A program made the position numbers and the translations under genes. A DNA stretch of 62,151 nucleotides from a virus. Positions 8,605 through 18,429 of this stretch are shown one piece after another. The stretch covers positions 1 to 62,151 of the IMG/VR virus record IMGVR_UViG_3300004369_000015. One strand, written 5' to 3'. The notes below the pieces were generated by a model. It was not told the origin of the DNA. It was given only the letters and a program-made list of their open reading frames with translations, and made no database searches. Position 1 is the stretch's first letter. Each line of letters begins with the position of its first letter.

Positions 8605-10500
8605 TTATCGTGAAGTGCCACCCGGCCCTCCGGCATCACCCTTTGTAATGTTTGTTTTTGTTCTACCCGCAGTTAGTTTTGGCTTGTCTGCGTGAGTGTC
8701 AAGCAATTTTTTTAGTGTAGAAACATATGATTGGAATGGAGTATCATCATCCACATTGAATACATATTCATTACCTCCAATTACAATCTTAACTTCATCT
8801 GTACCAAAAGCACCTTGCGTATCTATCGAATCAGGCTTAATACCATAGTTGTTCAATAGGTTCTGTAGATTCTTTTCTGTTTGGTCTTCGTTGTCTTTGA
8901 CAAACAAGTTTGTAGACAACGTTCTGTCTTCTCGCAAAATTCTTGAGAACGCTTCGTTTGCAGTTTCTTCTTTCTTAACCTCTCCAACTGAACTTGCGGT
9001 AGATGCAGCGTTGAACTCTTTATCTTGAAGGCCGAGGTCGTTCCACTTCTTAGACATATCTCTTGGCAGGTCTTCGCCAACAAAGAATATACCTGCTGCT
9101 CCAACACTCCAATCTGACTGTGCCTTTATATTCCCTCCATCATCTTTAAATGGTGCATTTTCAGTCCTTCCATCTGCGTACTTGACAGTTACACCATTAG
9201 CATCACGCTTCAATGATACAATCTGATTTGCAGGTTGGTATCCCGATGTAGCCCTTCTAAGCCAATCTGATGCCTCAGCCACCTCAGAGTCGTTACCATA
9301 CCACAACTTAGCAACAAGCCCAAGTTTGTTTTTATCCTCCTTTTCCTTGTCACCTCTCGCAACCTGCCACTGTGCAGGTGGGTTAGGATTACGGTATTCA
9401 TTGAATGACTGCTTGTCTTGAGTAACGTCCATCTTGTTACGGATAGACATCTTCATAAACGCACGTACCTGCTTCTCTTGTTCAGCAGCATTCGGGTTTA
9501 CCTTAGGGTCGAATACAGGAAGGTTGTCATCGCCTAACAGAATTAAGTTTGGGTCTGATTTTGCTTTCTCTACATCATAAGTAAATGTATACTCAGCACC
9601 TTCAGCAGTTGTGTTTACAAAGTTTGTAAGAACAGAACTCATATTGTATGGATTAGACATCTGTCCTGTAATCCAATCGTCCTCTGCTCTGAAGTAGTAG
9701 TTCATTGTCTCGGCCTCTTGTTCTGAAAGGCCAAGTGCCATAAGTTCTTCCTTGGTATGCAACTTTGCAAATGGGTTCATCCAAGAATCAATCTCTGCGT
9801 TCTTTGTTCTTGTTCCGTCTACCACCTTGGCAGCCGTCTTCCAAACGCCTGTCTCTGATGCCCACTTAGCAGTCGCTCCCTCTAAGTCATAGTTGTCGTA
9901 GTATCCTGCAATCTGCCCACGAAGAGCACCAACATCCACCAAGTCATTTGGGTTTGAGGATAATACCATCTCCCCCGTCTCAGGGTCTTTAACTCTATAC
10001 GCAGCATTGACCTTCCCGTTCTCGGGATTGATGACCAACCCTGCCTTTGAGAAGTTTGCAAATCCCTCAACGTTTGACATCATCCAAGCCTCAAGGTCTT
10101 GAGCCTTACCGTCCTTTACACGCTGCATCTTTTCAGCGTATACGTCTTGGTATTCCTGCATTAAACTGAATGCTGCATCAGTACCGTCAGTTAGGTTCTG
10201 ACGCATAATTGCGTAATCCTTTGGACTAAGAGAACCACTCTTCAGTAGTCTCTCCTGCATAAGCATCTGCTCTTGGGCATCTGCGCTAAATTGAATAGCA
10301 GCCTCGTTGAGCGTTTTGTTTTCGCCACGAACCCCCTCACTTAAAACCCTCTGATAGTTTCGTGTTGCCTCATCAATGGCAGCCTTCTTCTCTTCACGAA
10401 CACGTGACTCTTCTTTGAGGACTGCATTTATATTAGACCCTACCTCGGCCCAATTGACCTGTAGCGATGGTTCTCTTTCCTGATATCCGTAACCTGCCAT
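8605..10500 (-). CDS. internal virion / tail-associated protein (631 aa)
   Basis: This is a 631-residue soluble protein with no recognised enzyme motif. The first 130 residues are strongly helical (Glu/Lys/Ala/Gln-rich, coiled-coil-like), the middle is mixed alpha/beta with many Trp and Asn, and the end is Gly/Lys-rich. It lies 8 bp upstream of the giant virion gene and just after another helical protein. In podoviruses this place is usually taken by internal core or ejection proteins. The assignment rests on gene order and helical composition only. Confidence 0.55.
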   Translation of the reverse strand: MAGYGYQEREPSLQVNWAEVGSNINAVLKEESRVREEKKAAIDEATRNYQRVLSEGVRGENKTLNEAAIQFSADAQEQMLMQERLLKSGSLSPKDYAIMRQNLTDGTDAAFSLMQEYQDVYAEKMQRVKDGKAQDLEAWMMSNVEGFANFSKAGLVINPENGKVNAAYRVKDPETGEMVLSSNPNDLVDVGALRGQIAGYYDNYDLEGATAKWASETGVWKTAAKVVDGTRTKNAEIDSWMNPFAKLHTKEELMALGLSEQEAETMNYYFRAEDDWITGQMSNPYNMSSVLTNFVNTTAEGAEYTFTYDVEKAKSDPNLILLGDDNLPVFDPKVNPNAAEQEKQVRAFMKMSIRNKMDVTQDKQSFNEYRNPNPPAQWQVARGDKEKEDKNKLGLVAKLWYGNDSEVAEASDWLRRATSGYQPANQIVSLKRDANGVTVKYADGRTENAPFKDDGGNIKAQSDWSVGAAGIFFVGEDLPRDMSKKWNDLGLQDKEFNAASTASSVGEVKKEETANEAFSRILREDRTLSTNLFVKDNEDQTEKNLQNLLNNYGIKPDSIDTQGAFGTDEVKIVIGGNEYVFNVDDDTPFQSYVSTLKKLLDTHADKPKLTAGRTKTNITKGDAGGPGGTSR

Positions 10501-10510
10501 TGCTTATTAT

Positions 10511-11431
10511 TTACCTGTATAGATAGTTAAATGCATCTTCAACCGAACCATACGCTCTTTGTCCACGGGTTTGTAGACCTAAGTCATTTCTGAATCCACG
10601 TACCCAATCAGCATTTTGTTGAGCAAAGAAGTCTTGGCGTTGGACTGCAGACATATCCGAAAGTCCTGTAATATCTACACCTTTGTACATTTGTTTTCCT
10701 GCAGTACCTACCTGAGGCTGATATCCTACCATACCCTTAGTACCTACTGCTGCTTTGTAGTCTGCACTTGCTGCTACATTCTCTACCCCCTCAAGACCAC
10801 TGATGGATTTCTGAAGGTCTACACCTTCACGACCCGCAATGTTTGCAATCTTATTACCCTGTCTTGCTGCTGCACTTGTTTGATACAAGGGAACGAACGC
10901 TGCTGCTTGACCAATGGTATTGACAACACCCTGCATTCCCTGCTGCATATTCTGAGCAGCCATATTCTCCCTATTACGGGCTTCCATTTCGTACCCTGCT
11001 GCCGTCTCCAATGCTTTACCTGCTGAGATGTCACGCATCCTTGCGCTCTCCTCAGCCTTTGAAGCCTCGAGATTATACATATCAGTAGCCATATCTGCAC
11101 GTACCTGAGACTGACCCTGCTGCTGACCCACTAAGATTCTACCTGCCATTTCAGCAGCACCTCTTTCGCCTTCTCTTGCAGCCTCAGTAAGTTGAGCACC
11201 CTGTGCCAACATAGCCTCTCTCTGTAGTTCGTATGGTTCTTTTTGAATCGCCAAGGCATCCATATAGTTGACCTCCATTAGTCGGTCAAACTTGGCCTGT
11301 TCTTCTTCTGATTTTTGTTCAGCAGCACGGGCCTTCTTTTTCTCTGCTGATGCCTGAGCGAAAGACATAGCCGTAGAACCCGCAGTCGCTGCCAATCCTA
11401 CACCTGCTGCTATAGTTGTAAATGCTGCCAT
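10511..11431 (-). CDS. internal virion protein, Ala/Gln-rich helical (306 aa)
   Basis: It begins with a hydrophobic Ala/Gly-rich segment (AAFTTIAAGVGLAATAGSTA) and continues as a long Ala/Glu/Gln/Met-rich coiled coil to about residue 170, then a mixed C-terminal part. This pattern, directly upstream of two larger virion proteins, is typical of small internal or ejection proteins of podoviruses. No specific family motif is visible. Confidence 0.55.
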   Translation of the reverse strand: MAAFTTIAAGVGLAATAGSTAMSFAQASAEKKKARAAEQKSEEEQAKFDRLMEVNYMDALAIQKEPYELQREAMLAQGAQLTEAAREGERGAAEMAGRILVGQQQGQSQVRADMATDMYNLEASKAEESARMRDISAGKALETAAGYEMEARNRENMAAQNMQQGMQGVVNTIGQAAAFVPLYQTSAAARQGNKIANIAGREGVDLQKSISGLEGVENVAASADYKAAVGTKGMVGYQPQVGTAGKQMYKGVDITGLSDMSAVQRQDFFAQQNADWVRGFRNDLGLQTRGQRAYGSVEDAFNYLYR

Positions 11432-11432
11432 A

Positions 11433-11849
11433 TTATAACTTCTTTATCATCTCGTGAGCGTATGAATCACCCTTCTCATATCCTAACTCCATATATGTAT
11501 TAATAAGTAAAGGATGTTTGATTAATGCGTAACTCCATTCTGCCCCGATGTTTCTACAAACATTAGTTAATTGCTCAACCAAAAAAACAATTGCCTGTTT
11601 TCTGTGTGGCTTTTTCCTATATTCTTTATTTGATACAACCCAATCAACCCACGCAACACTTGAATTGGTTTTATATATAAACCCTGCACAAACAGGTGTG
11701 TCCCCGTCATAAACGATGTAGCCCCCTGTCCCATCCTGTGGTAGGAACTCACGCTTAGGTGGAGACCAACCCCAATCATTCCACCACTTCAACAAAATGG
11801 CTTCATAATCCTCGTGATTCAATGGTCTTATATCAAATAACATTTGCAT
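11433..11849 (-). CDS. GNAT-fold acetyltransferase-like protein
   Basis: The 138-residue protein has the layout of a GNAT domain: an N-terminal IRPLNHEDYEAIL strand-helix, a central GGYIVYDGDTPVCAGFIY beta meander, a conserved Trp-Val-Asp-Trp-Val-Val-Ser strand, and KPHRKQAI where the acetyl-CoA loop would lie. Similar GNATs sit among tail genes of marine phages; their substrate is not known to me. A TATCTTTG box at 11851-11858 lies so close to the first ATG that transcripts from it would start near the second ATG (11843), giving an almost leaderless mRNA. I keep the longer frame but 11843 is a reasonable alternative start. Confidence 0.6.
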   Translation of the reverse strand: MQMLFDIRPLNHEDYEAILLKWWNDWGWSPPKREFLPQDGTGGYIVYDGDTPVCAGFIYKTNSSVAWVDWVVSNKEYRKKPHRKQAIVFLVEQLTNVCRNIGAEWSYALIKHPLLINTYMELGYEKGDSYAHEMIKKL

Positions 11850-11850
11850 A

Positions 11851-11858
11851 CAAAGATA
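11851..11858 (-). promoter_or_regulatory. Bacteroidota-type promoter core TATCTTTG
   Basis: An exact match to the TAnnTTTG -7 element on the minus strand, immediately upstream of the GNAT gene. A clear -33 element is not obvious. It could raise expression of the internal-protein block independently of the upstream tail genes. Confidence 0.5.
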
Positions 11859-11866
11859 ATATTTTT

Positions 11867-12664
11867 TTAGGGATAACTTTTCATCACGTCAGCCTCGACT
11901 GCGAACAACTCAATCTGAGAACTATTTGAGTTATTAATCGCAAACACACAGTAGTGTCCCAATACTCCGTGAGATTCGGCAACCGCATTCTTAATATACA
12001 AAAAGTAAGCGTCTTGAATAGGGATTGGAATTGAACCCGGGATAGAAGTATCAACCTCGATTCTATTGATACCATTTCTCAGGTCAACTGTCACACTAAC
12101 AATCTGTCCCGCAAGTTGAGGAGATGTGTATGGTGGCAATGCGAAGTATACCATATCACCGACAGACATAATCCCCTTCTCGATGGTAACACTTGTCGCA
12201 AAGTTTATCTGATATCCTACAGGTATTGCAACAACAGATGCGCTACGTCCAATACCATTCAAAGAACGGAGAGGATACTCGTCAACACCTGCGGGTACAT
12301 CACCCGAGTTACGAACGAATGCAAAAAACACCTGCTCTTTCTTCTCGAACCAAGGCGCATTGATGAATCCTGAGTCCTGAATATCGGAGTACATAATAGC
12401 ATTCCAAGCGTCAGTCCCCTGTAGACTCAACGTCTTCCACAACTTGTTGTCGAGTGGCCCGTCATTGAACACACTCGTCAGTGTGGTTGAATACTGAACG
12501 CCATAGAAGTTGTTTCTAATGTTGTTCACGTTGTGCCTATATAGGTTACCTCCCTTGAATGTATAGAAATAGTTATTCATTCCTATCATCCAATCAGGAT
12601 AGAAAGAGTAAAAAGATGGCCATCCTCTTACGTCTTCGCTAAATGTTAATGTGTAATTACTCAT
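11867..12664 (-). CDS. tail-associated structural protein (265 aa)
   Basis: An aromatic- and Asn-rich protein of mostly beta type, with many Tyr/Trp/Phe in the first 90 residues. It lies in the tail block between a Cys-rich receptor-type protein and the GNAT gene. No family motif is recognised. Composition and place suggest a tail or tail-tip component. Confidence 0.5.
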   Translation of the reverse strand: MSNYTLTFSEDVRGWPSFYSFYPDWMIGMNNYFYTFKGGNLYRHNVNNIRNNFYGVQYSTTLTSVFNDGPLDNKLWKTLSLQGTDAWNAIMYSDIQDSGFINAPWFEKKEQVFFAFVRNSGDVPAGVDEYPLRSLNGIGRSASVVAIPVGYQINFATSVTIEKGIMSVGDMVYFALPPYTSPQLAGQIVSVTVDLRNGINRIEVDTSIPGSIPIPIQDAYFLYIKNAVAESHGVLGHYCVFAINNSNSSQIELFAVEADVMKSYP

Positions 12665-12682
12665 ACAATATCTATAGTTTTT

Positions 12683-12698
12683 GTGTCTTTAAAGACAC
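12683..12698. repeat. dispersed palindrome copy (intergenic)
   Basis: GTGTCTTTAAAGACAC is a perfect 16-bp inverted repeat in the 35-bp gap directly after the stop of the 302-aa gene. There is no T-run on the minus strand, so it is not a standard terminator. Confidence 0.85.
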
Positions 12699-12699
12699 T

Positions 12700-13608
12700 T
12701 TATGGTAGCGCACAAGTTCCCATCGCAATAATGACTCCATTAGCATCTACCTGATACCATCCTCCTGTGTATCTGTAGTAACCTGCACTTAGTACAAACT
12801 GTCCATTGGCATCACTAAATACCCAATCATACAATCCTATGTTCCCCGCAGTTCCATTTACAGGTGCATTATAGTATGTGGTATCCAATGGGTGACCACA
12901 AGCCTCACTCGTTGCAGGTTGAGGGTTTGCGTTTGATGTGTAGCCCGTCAACAATGCGGGGCAACTAACACCTATCGCAAATACAGTGCCTGAACAAGGC
13001 CCAACAAATTCGAACTGCACCAACGATGGAGTCGCACTAATCTTTGGTATAACCATAACACAGTTTCCGGGAGAACTACCAAGCGATACGTCACCCGCAT
13101 TCACAGTAATGCTTTGAGTATTCCCTGTTGCAACAAAAGCACCACCTGTATATTCGTACTCATTCAAGTTGTACGTACTTCCACTTATACCACAATCAGC
13201 CCCCGAGTTACCAACGTATGTAAAGTTTGAGGAATTTGTGCTGCCGTGGTATCCGTCTACAGGAGAACTAAGTTTGTTGTATACCGCCCCGTTATAAGTT
13301 GCTCTAATACCATCAGGCACAGAGGCAGGGTCAAACGTAACTATCATTGCTCCTACATCAGAAGCAGTACCTCCTGCATCAAGGTCTAACAGATATACAC
13401 CTTGAGAACCCGATGCACTTATAGTTCCACCGCAGGGTTCTGCGCAAGTAGGACAGGTTTGTTGTGGTAGTAACACACAATTCAATAACTGCCTTACAAT
13501 GGTTCCGTCCGAATAAAATCCATCAGGGGCGCAGTTGGTCATCGCGGCATCCGTAAACACTGCGTTTGAATTTGATAATGTTGTTCCGTCTATATAATAT
13601 GTAGCCAT
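12700..13608 (-). CDS. Cys-rich beta-structured tail protein, possible host-contact protein (302 aa)
   Basis: The protein is rich in Gly, Ser, Thr, Asn and Tyr and carries a CPTCAEPCGG cluster plus several further Cys, with almost no charged helices. This is the composition of exposed beta-rich adhesion proteins. It lies directly after the 1,602-aa tail protein in the late operon. A receptor-contact role is inferred from composition and neighbours; no catalytic motif is seen. Confidence 0.5.
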   Translation of the reverse strand: MATYYIDGTTLSNSNAVFTDAAMTNCAPDGFYSDGTIVRQLLNCVLLPQQTCPTCAEPCGGTISASGSQGVYLLDLDAGGTASDVGAMIVTFDPASVPDGIRATYNGAVYNKLSSPVDGYHGSTNSSNFTYVGNSGADCGISGSTYNLNEYEYTGGAFVATGNTQSITVNAGDVSLGSSPGNCVMVIPKISATPSLVQFEFVGPCSGTVFAIGVSCPALLTGYTSNANPQPATSEACGHPLDTTYYNAPVNGTAGNIGLYDWVFSDANGQFVLSAGYYRYTGGWYQVDANGVIIAMGTCALP

Positions 13609-13619
13609 CTATTTAATTT

Positions 13620-16600
13620 TTATGGGATTCCACAACTTGATAATTGACCACCTATACTTGCATTAGCAGCACCCGTGTGTTGGAATGATGCAGTTGCAGT
13701 TCCTTCAGTACCCGTCAACTCTATCTGAGGCGTAATCTGACCGTCAGCCAATAGCGTGAACGTAACATCATAGTACACAACCTCAGACGTTGCAGTAGCA
13801 GTGAATGTTTGATTCACATCAAAATCGCTCAAACTTGCGTGGACTGTTGAGGTAGAAGGTGCAATACTCAACAATGATGTATACGAGTTACCTATAGTTA
13901 GGTTATCGAGGGTTGCTTGGAATCTTATTGTTCCACCGTTTGTGCTATCCCAAGTTCCTACTCTACAAACAGGATATGCTCCCATCAATACGCTTAGTGT
14001 CGGGGTGTCACCACCGCCACCGCCACCGCCTGTGCATCCGCAACAAGCAGTAGTCAAGTCAGCACCATAGCATAGGTCGGTAGTTGTTGCCTCTCTCAAA
14101 TCCCAAATCATATACAGGTAATCTCCTGTAGATGGCATTGTGAAGTCTGCTGAGTATTTAGTGGGGGCAGTTCCTGAATAGTAAATTGGAGTCGCCACAC
14201 TTGCGGAAGTCAACAGGGTAATTACATCAGCCTGATTGTTTTCGTACAAGGTGTTAGACCTCATATACATAAACTTGTTAGCCAAAGGATTGAACTCGAA
14301 GTCATCGAAGTTAATCTTATTGGTAGACATAGTTACAGTAGAACCGTTTGATGGGCCATTTGGTGCACCTTCGTATGTACTTGTAGTAGAGTATCGAGAT
14401 ACAATTGGAGTAACCGAACTTCCTTGGAACGATACCAACGAAGACTGAGTTGGGCTTATATAAGTTCCGTCATTATATCCGTACTCACTATGGATGTATT
14501 GACCTGCCTCATTGTTAGAGGTGACTACAAACTGAACAATTTGAATTACCCCAACTTCAGGACATCCAACTATAACCTCAATAACAGAAGAACCTGTAGC
14601 CGTAACTGTTATGTCTGCAGTAGTAACTTGACTTGAATCCTTAGAGAATGTGAATGACCCGCTTGAGGACACATTCCCTGATGAGTAGTTACCGCTATTG
14701 TAGAGAGCATTAATATTGAAAGTCCCCGATGTAGAAATAACGTTGTATGTAACCGTAACATCCCCAACCGTCTGACCAAAATCAATACAATATGTCCTTG
14801 GCTGAGAAACACTAACGTTTAAGTTTGTGATGGTATTACAACCAATACAATCTTCAGGCAATGGTATCTCTTGGTCGTTGCTTGTTAGTACGTACTCATT
14901 CATATATGGGTCGTAGCCTCCAAGTTTCTGAGTATAGAAGTCTGTGTTGAACAGGTCTCTAAACCAAGTCTTCATCCCTGTATCAGAGATTACATTTAGT
15001 TGTTCGCTTTGTCCCGAGTTACCCTTGAGTTGAATAACTACACCACGCTTCGCATCAGTAAAGAACTTGTCAGCACCCCACTGAGCAAAACTTTCAGGGT
15101 GGTGTGAGATACCAAACTCCTCAACACGAGCAACCTGCGTACCCAACACTTGAGGAACCGCCATAAGACTGCTACCTGCACCTGCGTCAGACAAGATGTT
15201 TTTTCCTGTAAGTACGTATGAGATTTTATCCTCCTGCAATACCAAGATATCACTCTCTCTTCCAACCATTTTAAATATAGGGCCGAAAGATTGCTCTAAG
15301 TTCTTATAGTTAAGAAGTCCAAGGTTGAACTCGTTTAACTTATTTACGTTCGACTCCTCATTGTAGATACCACTGTAGGTGATGTCTGCAAATCTTAATG
15401 TCTCTCTATAATCTAACTCAGACGTTGAGGTTGCTCTGTTACCCAACACCAACTCCTTACCAATCATAGAGTCCTGAACCTTGTAACTTTCTACACCATT
15501 ACCAAATGAGTAGCAGTTAAAGAAATCAGTATTGATGATTGCAGGGGTATTGGTGGCAAAGTCTTGGTTCTGAACATTACCGCTATGCTGACCTGCAGCG
15601 TCAATGGCAAATGACTCAGAAGACTCATACCATAAATCAGGCTCAGCATCTTGAGGGTCGCTTTCGAACACCACAATGTTTGCAGCACGAATGACCTCGA
15701 TATTTACCTCTGACTTGGATTTTTTCTTTTTACCTGCGTACCCAATAGTTCCTGAGAACACAAGTTTCAGTTCATTGTTTGATGGGTTTCTATAGAATCT
15801 AAAGAAACACTTAACCAAATCACACCCCGCATAATCTGTAGGTGCAAGTGTGCTATCGTATTGCGCTTCAGGGATTGTCGCACCACAATCAGCAGTTCTT
15901 ATTGCAGAACTTCCATTCAATAGAGACTGAACATTATCTCCGTCCCACCAATCCTTAAAGTTTGCGTAGTCCTGAGAAACAGTAAGCGTCTCTTCGTATT
16001 TATATCTACGTGCTTCTACACCACTTGTCGAACAAGATTTACCGATACGCTCGTTCTTGAAGTATAGTTTCACTCTTGAACCTGCAGGTAGGTCATAGTC
16101 TATAAATTGACCTGCGTTATTTGGGTCTTCTCTGTTAACCCTGTAACTAACGTTAGGACAAGACCCACCTGTTGCTTCTTTAGTTTTCTTACCATACGAA
16201 ACCACAGGCAAGTCGCCTACCTCAGTGCTGAAGTTGTTGGCACGAATCTTCATATACGTACCCGCAGGAATTGGTATCTCTGTGCCTGATGAATCAGTGG
16301 GTAGTGGGTCTAAGAAGTTCCGCATTTGGGCTTCCTTCTCTAACACAGTTGTTGTAACGCAAGTGCCTAATGGCCCATTTGGGTCTGCCTTTACGTACAA
16401 CTCATCCCCCTCTTCAATCTTTCTACTATTCTGACCCTCAAGAAGAAAGTAGTCGCAACCCGAAACAGTGTCTCTAAAGAATAGGTTACTATAGATTACA
16501 TCATAATCTTTCTTATCAGGCTTGATGGCAAACTTATATCTTGTAGCCCAACTTGGAGCACGTTGCGTAGTCGGAATGTTTACCTGAATTCTATTCTGAG

Positions 16601-18428
16601 TATCTGATAAAGAACAAGGAACGTGCTCTGTATTATCTCTACTAACCAATGCAGTAGAGGAACGATTAAACTCGTCCATATAAACAATAGCAACCTCATA
16701 GTCTCTATTACTCTTCAAACTCCTTGGGTTCCCTATCTCGGCAAATGATGCTTCTGAATAAGTAATCTCGTAGTATTCGTAAACACTCTGAGTAATGTTT
16801 ACCCCTGTTGGGTCGTCTACATATCTTATTGCGGGGATTTGAAAACCAATCTCATCAGATGCAGGGCTTGTTACAATTCGAATAGGCTCACCTACGTTAA
16901 TGATACCACTCTCATACTTCTCTAAACTATCGAGTGTCTGTTGAGCAGCACAGTTAAATATGTCCGTAAACGTAGTACCGCTACAAGAGTTTGCAACAGT
17001 TTGAATGTTTGTTACAGTACCAACCTTATCGATAAAGTCTGCACTCGTAGCAAGGTCAAACACACTATTAAATGACTGAGGCAGTATATACGTGAACTCA
17101 ATCTCTGTCTCGGCAGTTTCTTGTGTTGGGAACGGAGGAGTACCTGAGAATGTACTATGCTCGTAACGAATAATCAAACTAATAATAGCACCTGATACTA
17201 AATCAAAGTCCTGCAGGTCTACACTTACAACAGAAGATGCAATTGTTTGGTTACCATTTACTGCGTAGTTACCACTACTCAATGCAGTAGTGACATCAGA
17301 ATCCCCAATGTCAGTAGATATCAATGATGTGGTATAGTCAAACCTAACGGGGTTCCTGTTTAAGTCTACAAGGTCTCTCCCTTCAACGTAGTTCCCGTAC
17401 ATCAATCGGTTACCCATCATAGTCTGAGCCTGTGATAATAGAGGTACGTTGTCGTACATTCTAAGAATCTCAGAATCAGGCAGTATGGTAAACACCTTGT
17501 TATTCGTAAAGGTGTACGTGTAATCAGTATTGTCAGAAAGACCCAACTCATCCTTATCAAGTTTCTCAATAACCTTGATGGTAGGAGAGTTCATATCCTT
17601 GAACAACAAGTCTACTCCCGTTACAAGTGGGCCTCCTGAGTTGTATGTGATAACACAAGAGTTGGATGTGTTCAGCATCCCTTGGTTCAATGCAGTCTCA
17701 GTGCTATAATTAAAAACGCCCGGCAAGAATGCGGGTAGGCTGAACTGAGAAGTCGCAGAGTAATCGTTGTCTTGGTATCTATATCTGTACGCAAAGCAAA
17801 TGAATCTATCCTCCAAGTAGTTGTCTTGACTTGCAGTAATAAGAGACTGCACAGATGGTGAGGTTACGGGTGGCTTCTTAATTACAAGAAGAGACTCCGC
17901 ACTTGTTTGGTCTACACCTCCTGATGGGTATGGATAGTTGCGTGTTACGTTTATGAATCGTGGCTGATTGTAGTTGTCAGTCCAAAAGAGCAAATTCTCT
18001 TTTTTGTTTACCCCTGTAATAACATAATCTTGAGAGAAGTTCAGTGTAGTATTTGAACCCCCGCCATCATTAATTGTAATTACGTGGTACGTAAGTGACT
18101 GTGTTTTAGTATCATATGATACTATCAAATCTATCTTGCCTGTAGGTGAACTTGAAAACGATGGGTCGTGTACAAACCAATAGATAGTTTCTTCTGCACC
18201 ATCTTCAAATGCACCGATAGCCTTTGCATCATTAGTTAATAAACTACCTTGAAATTGTAGGGTTGTAAGTTTGGTGTTCCCCTTGGAGTTCTCAATAACT
18301 CCCATTTCATCCTTTTCCGTAGAACCCATACGGATGTTAAGCGCATCGATGTACTCCCCGTTTGGAACGAGTCGCTCATCGACCTCTTTATTCATCCGGC
18401 CTGTTACAAAGTTTCTTGATAGATTCAT
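13620..18428 (-). CDS. large tail tube/stabilisation-type protein (1,602 aa)
   Basis: It begins MNLSRNFVTGRMNKEVDERL followed by an Asn-Ile-Arg-Met-Gly segment, a start I associate with large tail/stabilisation proteins of marine and Bacteroidota podoviruses. The body is beta-rich (Tyr, Thr, Ser, Asn) and suggests repeated propeller or Ig-like strands. Near residues 1460-1475 a CCGCTGGGGGGG-type Cys/Gly hinge separates a C-terminal beta domain of about 130 residues. It follows two connector-sized genes with a 1-bp gap. A role in the tail hub or needle is inferred. Confidence 0.6.
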   Translation of the reverse strand: MNLSRNFVTGRMNKEVDERLVPNGEYIDALNIRMGSTEKDEMGVIENSKGNTKLTTLQFQGSLLTNDAKAIGAFEDGAEETIYWFVHDPSFSSSPTGKIDLIVSYDTKTQSLTYHVITINDGGGSNTTLNFSQDYVITGVNKKENLLFWTDNYNQPRFINVTRNYPYPSGGVDQTSAESLLVIKKPPVTSPSVQSLITASQDNYLEDRFICFAYRYRYQDNDYSATSQFSLPAFLPGVFNYSTETALNQGMLNTSNSCVITYNSGGPLVTGVDLLFKDMNSPTIKVIEKLDKDELGLSDNTDYTYTFTNNKVFTILPDSEILRMYDNVPLLSQAQTMMGNRLMYGNYVEGRDLVDLNRNPVRFDYTTSLISTDIGDSDVTTALSSGNYAVNGNQTIASSVVSVDLQDFDLVSGAIISLIIRYEHSTFSGTPPFPTQETAETEIEFTYILPQSFNSVFDLATSADFIDKVGTVTNIQTVANSCSGTTFTDIFNCAAQQTLDSLEKYESGIINVGEPIRIVTSPASDEIGFQIPAIRYVDDPTGVNITQSVYEYYEITYSEASFAEIGNPRSLKSNRDYEVAIVYMDEFNRSSTALVSRDNTEHVPCSLSDTQNRIQVNIPTTQRAPSWATRYKFAIKPDKKDYDVIYSNLFFRDTVSGCDYFLLEGQNSRKIEEGDELYVKADPNGPLGTCVTTTVLEKEAQMRNFLDPLPTDSSGTEIPIPAGTYMKIRANNFSTEVGDLPVVSYGKKTKEATGGSCPNVSYRVNREDPNNAGQFIDYDLPAGSRVKLYFKNERIGKSCSTSGVEARRYKYEETLTVSQDYANFKDWWDGDNVQSLLNGSSAIRTADCGATIPEAQYDSTLAPTDYAGCDLVKCFFRFYRNPSNNELKLVFSGTIGYAGKKKKSKSEVNIEVIRAANIVVFESDPQDAEPDLWYESSESFAIDAAGQHSGNVQNQDFATNTPAIINTDFFNCYSFGNGVESYKVQDSMIGKELVLGNRATSTSELDYRETLRFADITYSGIYNEESNVNKLNEFNLGLLNYKNLEQSFGPIFKMVGRESDILVLQEDKISYVLTGKNILSDAGAGSSLMAVPQVLGTQVARVEEFGISHHPESFAQWGADKFFTDAKRGVVIQLKGNSGQSEQLNVISDTGMKTWFRDLFNTDFYTQKLGGYDPYMNEYVLTSNDQEIPLPEDCIGCNTITNLNVSVSQPRTYCIDFGQTVGDVTVTYNVISTSGTFNINALYNSGNYSSGNVSSSGSFTFSKDSSQVTTADITVTATGSSVIEVIVGCPEVGVIQIVQFVVTSNNEAGQYIHSEYGYNDGTYISPTQSSLVSFQGSSVTPIVSRYSTTSTYEGAPNGPSNGSTVTMSTNKINFDDFEFNPLANKFMYMRSNTLYENNQADVITLLTSASVATPIYYSGTAPTKYSADFTMPSTGDYLYMIWDLREATTTDLCYGADLTTACCGCTGGGGGGGDTPTLSVLMGAYPVCRVGTWDSTNGGTIRFQATLDNLTIGNSYTSLLSIAPSTSTVHASLSDFDVNQTFTATATSEVVYYDVTFTLLADGQITPQIELTGTEGTATASFQHTGAANASIGGQLSSCGIP

Positions 18429-18429
18429 A

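Noticed and set aside
10616-11026. Plus-strand frame of 136 codons opposite the 306-aa virion gene
   Set aside because: Cys/Leu/Ser/Thr-rich antisense shadow of an Ala/Gln-rich coding sequence.
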